Notes under the pieces: model-generated
What the model was told of the DNA's origin: nothing
Databases searched by the model: none
The model's input: only the letters and a program-made list of their open reading frames with translations
Shown here: piece by piece, positions 5,261-7,180 of the stretch
Layout: each line of letters begins with the position of its first letter
Position numbering within the stretch: the stretch's first letter is position 1
Made by a program: the position numbers and the translations under genes
Assembly: GCA_905236925.1 (NCBI GenBank)
Contig: CAJOQS010000279.1
Span: 1 to 7,180 of the forward strand
DNA: 7,180 bases
Direction of reading: 5' to 3'
Origin: an uncultured Lachnospiraceae bacterium
GTDB lineage: Bacteria > Bacillota > Clostridia > Lachnospirales > Lachnospiraceae

Positions 5261-6985
5261 GTGGATTACATCAAAGAATACGAGAAATGGCTTTCGGATC
5301 CCTGCTTCGACGAAGCTACCAAGGCTGAACTGCGGGCGATCAAGGATAATGATGAAGAGATAAAGGACAGGTTCTACAGAGATCTTGAATTCGGAACCGG
5401 CGGACTTCGCGGGGTTATCGGAGCCGGTACCAACAGAATGAATATCTATACCGTAAGGCGTGCCTCACAGGGTCTCGCCGATTATATAAACGAGCAGGGC
5501 GGTGCTGCCAAGGGTGTTGCAATAGCCTTTGACTCGAGAAACATGTCAGTTGAGTTCAGCCGCGAGGCAGCCCTCACACTCAATGCGAACGGGATCAGAA
5601 CCTATCGCTTTGATACTCTCAGGCCCACTCCGGAGCTCAGCTTTGCATTAAGGGAGCTTGGCTGTATCGCGGGCATAGTTGTGACAGCCAGCCATAATCC
5701 GCCCGAGTACAACGGATATAAGGTTTATTGGGAGGATGGCGCACAGATCACTCCTCCTCACGACAATAACATTATTTCAAGGGTTAACGGCATTTCCGAT
5801 TTCTCAAAGTGCAGAACGATGAGTCTTGAGGAAGCCAAGGCTGCGGGCCTGTACAACGTGATCGGCGAGGAGATCGATGTGCGCTATAACGAGGAGCTCA
5901 TGAAGCTTGTACTCCGTCCCGAGGTCATCAAAAAGGCCGCGGAGGATATTACCATCGTTTATACTCCTCTTCACGGAACCGGAAACCTTCCTGTAAGACG
6001 TGTGCTTGATTCGCTCGGCTTCAAAAAGGTATATATTGTTCCGGAGCAGGAAAAACCCGACGGGAATTTCCCTACCGTAGGTTATCCGAATCCCGAGGAT
6101 CCCGCAGTATTCAAGCTTGCGCTCGAGCTTGCCGCGAAGGTTAATGCCGATCTTGTCCTTGCGACCGATCCCGACGCCGATCGTCTGGGTGTATATGCTA
6201 GGGACAGCAAAACAGGAGAGTACAAGGCATTTACCGGCAATATGAGCGGAACGCTGCTCTGCGATTATCAGCTTCAGACAAGGAAGGAACTCGGTCTTCT
6301 TCCTGCTAACGGTGCAGTCGTAAAGACCATCGTTACCAGCAATATGTGTGATGCGGTCGCAAAGAAGTACAACTGCAGGCTTATCGAGTGCCTTACCGGT
6401 TTCAAATGTATCGGCGAGCAGATCAAGCTGTTTGAGCAGGGCAAGAAGGACTGCACCTATCTGTTCGGCTACGAGGAAAGCTACGGCTGCCTTATCGGTA
6501 CACACGCAAGGGATAAGGATGCCTGTGCCGCAGTCATGGGTCTTTGTGAGGCTGCCGCATACAACAAGCTTCAGGGCAAGTCTTTATGGGACCGCATGAT
6601 CGAGATGTATGACGAGTACGGCTACTATCGTGAAGGTGCCGTTTCCGTTACGATGAAGGGAGCCGACGGAGCTGCCAGGATCGCAGCTATCCTTGACAAT
6701 CTCCGCGAGAAGCCTCTCACAGTTCTTGCCGGGATCAAGGTTACAAAGGCCAGCGATTACAAGCTTCATACCGTCAGGGACTATGTGAACGGAACCGAAG
6801 GTGAGACTGATCTGCCTACCTCTAACGTTCTTTACTATGAGCTTGAAGATGATATGTGGTGCTGCGTAAGACCTTCCGGCACCGAGCCCAAGATCAAGTT
6901 CTATTACGGAATCAAGGGCAAGAGCATGGAGGACGCTGACAGGCTGTTCGATACTGTCGGTGCGGCAATCAAGGCTTTGGCCTGA
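5261..6985 (+). CDS. pgcA: Alpha-phosphoglucomutase / phosphomannomutase (phospho-sugar mutase)
   Basis: This cytoplasmic enzyme of the alpha-D-phosphohexomutase superfamily interconverts hexose 6- and 1-phosphates, mainly glucose, through a phosphoserine and Mg2+. All four active-site regions are intact: the catalytic serine S144 in TASHNP (142-147) followed by PEYNGYKVY, the metal loop D303-P-D305-A-D307-R, the sugar-binding loop GYEESYG (403-409), and the phosphate-binding RPSGTEPK (537-544). LEFGTGGLRGVIGAGTNRMN (42-61) is nearly the same as in B. subtilis PgcA. The 574-residue length fits that long PgcA/YhxB type rather than GlmM (about 450). The start is GTG 5261, chosen because AGGAGG (5249-5254) lies six bases before it and the N-terminus aligns with the family. 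The gene has its own promoter, is divergent from fapA, and is followed after 43 bases by a UDP-GlcNAc-pyrophosphorylase-like gene. Its product, glucose-1-phosphate, feeds UDP-glucose, glycogen or envelope polysaccharide. Confidence 0.95.
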   Translation: MDYIKEYEKWLSDPCFDEATKAELRAIKDNDEEIKDRFYRDLEFGTGGLRGVIGAGTNRMNIYTVRRASQGLADYINEQGGAAKGVAIAFDSRNMSVEFSREAALTLNANGIRTYRFDTLRPTPELSFALRELGCIAGIVVTASHNPPEYNGYKVYWEDGAQITPPHDNNIISRVNGISDFSKCRTMSLEEAKAAGLYNVIGEEIDVRYNEELMKLVLRPEVIKKAAEDITIVYTPLHGTGNLPVRRVLDSLGFKKVYIVPEQEKPDGNFPTVGYPNPEDPAVFKLALELAAKVNADLVLATDPDADRLGVYARDSKTGEYKAFTGNMSGTLLCDYQLQTRKELGLLPANGAVVKTIVTSNMCDAVAKKYNCRLIECLTGFKCIGEQIKLFEQGKKDCTYLFGYEESYGCLIGTHARDKDACAAVMGLCEAAAYNKLQGKSLWDRMIEMYDEYGYYREGAVSVTMKGADGAARIAAILDNLREKPLTVLAGIKVTKASDYKLHTVRDYVNGTEGETDLPTSNVLYYELEDDMWCCVRPSGTEPKIKFYYGIKGKSMEDADRLFDTVGAAIKALA

Positions 6986-6994
6986 AATAAACGT

Positions 6995-7010
6995 GCGCCG
7001 CATATGGCGC
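6995..7010 (+). other. Short GC hairpin in the pgcA downstream gap
   Basis: GCGCC (6995-6999) can pair with GGCGC (7006-7010) around the loop GCATAT. The stem begins nine bases after the pgcA stop and has no following U-run, so it is not a convincing terminator. It more likely lets transcription pass into the next gene, perhaps acting as a processing or stability element. The short gap and same orientation suggest co-transcription. Confidence 0.35.
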
Positions 7011-7028
7011 GGAAGGACGTGAATTGAA

Positions 7029-7180
7029 ATGGAAGATATGAAAATCGACAATATGTATGATCTCTCCCAGACAATAGCCGGCGAGCTTTTTGAAGGAAAG
7101 AATTATCCCTGGGAAGTGCTTTCGGAGATAGGGGATTTTATTAAAAAGATAGGTCCCACACTTGATCCGGAGGAGTTTGA
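7029..7180 (+). CDS. UDP-N-acetylglucosamine pyrophosphorylase-like protein, 3' end missing
   Basis: Only the first 50 codons plus two bases are in the window, and the frame stays open to the end. The stretch IAGELFEGKNYPWEVL followed by IGDFIKKIGPTLDPEEF resembles, from memory, the N-terminus of clostridial proteins annotated as UDP-N-acetylglucosamine pyrophosphorylase, or left-handed beta-helix nucleotidyl/acyltransferase-like. In those the hexapeptide-repeat domain follows directly after this part; here it lies beyond the window. ATG 7029 is preferred: an in-frame stop (TGA 7020-7022) lies just upstream. The best Shine-Dalgarno, GGAAGG at 7011-7016, is 12 bases away, which is long. ATG 7038 is a possible alternative. 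The position 43 bases after pgcA fits a nucleotide-sugar or envelope theme. The call rests on a short segment, so the function is tentative. Confidence 0.6.
   Translation, partial: MEDMKIDNMYDLSQTIAGELFEGKNYPWEVLSEIGDFIKKIGPTLDPEEF

Noticed and set aside
5804..6505. 233-codon open frame on the minus strand opposite pgcA
   Set aside because: It is antisense to intact catalytic motifs of pgcA, has no familiar domain, and no promoter or ribosome site was seen.
6584..7051. 155-codon minus-strand frame across the end of pgcA and the next gene
   Set aside because: It covers two genuine plus-strand genes and shows no family resemblance.

Overview
The window looks like ordinary chromosomal DNA of a low- to mid-GC anaerobic Firmicute, most plausibly a member of the Lachnospiraceae (Clostridia). 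This is inferred from protein resemblance: a B. subtilis PgcA-type sugar-phosphate mutase, a clostridial FapA (DUF342) protein, a CheX phosphatase, and complex-I/Mrp-like antiporter subunits. Strong GGAG/AGGAGG ribosome binding sites precede most genes. I see no insertion sequence, phage gene, CRISPR array, tRNA or rRNA.

Region 1 (about 1-3003, + strand) is the end of an operon of membrane proteins. A partial proton-conducting subunit of the NuoL/M/N-MrpA/D superfamily overlaps (ATGA) a complete 687-residue subunit of the same superfamily. The two are probably made together as part of a cation/proton-translocating membrane complex whose other subunits lie upstream of the window.

Region 2 (about 3004-5150) holds two convergent single genes related to motility and chemotaxis. 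cheX (+) encodes a CheY-phosphate phosphatase-family protein. fapA (-) encodes a beta-solenoid DUF342 protein. They meet at a perfect 18-bp hairpin that can serve as a terminator for both.

Region 3 (about 5058-5260) is a 203-bp divergent intergenic region with a believable promoter in each direction. A tandem 14/15-bp AT-rich repeat overlaps the fapA promoter.

Region 4 (about 5261-7180, + strand) is pgcA, an alpha-phosphoglucomutase/phosphomannomutase. It is followed after 43 bp by the start of a gene resembling clostridial UDP-N-acetylglucosamine pyrophosphorylase-like proteins. Together they suggest sugar-phosphate supply for nucleotide sugars and cell-envelope polymers.

I did not find a convincing new biological system. 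The points most worth a second look are the divergent regulatory region with its tandem repeat, the cheX/fapA convergent pair with its shared hairpin, and sequence departures within the two antiporter-like subunits.
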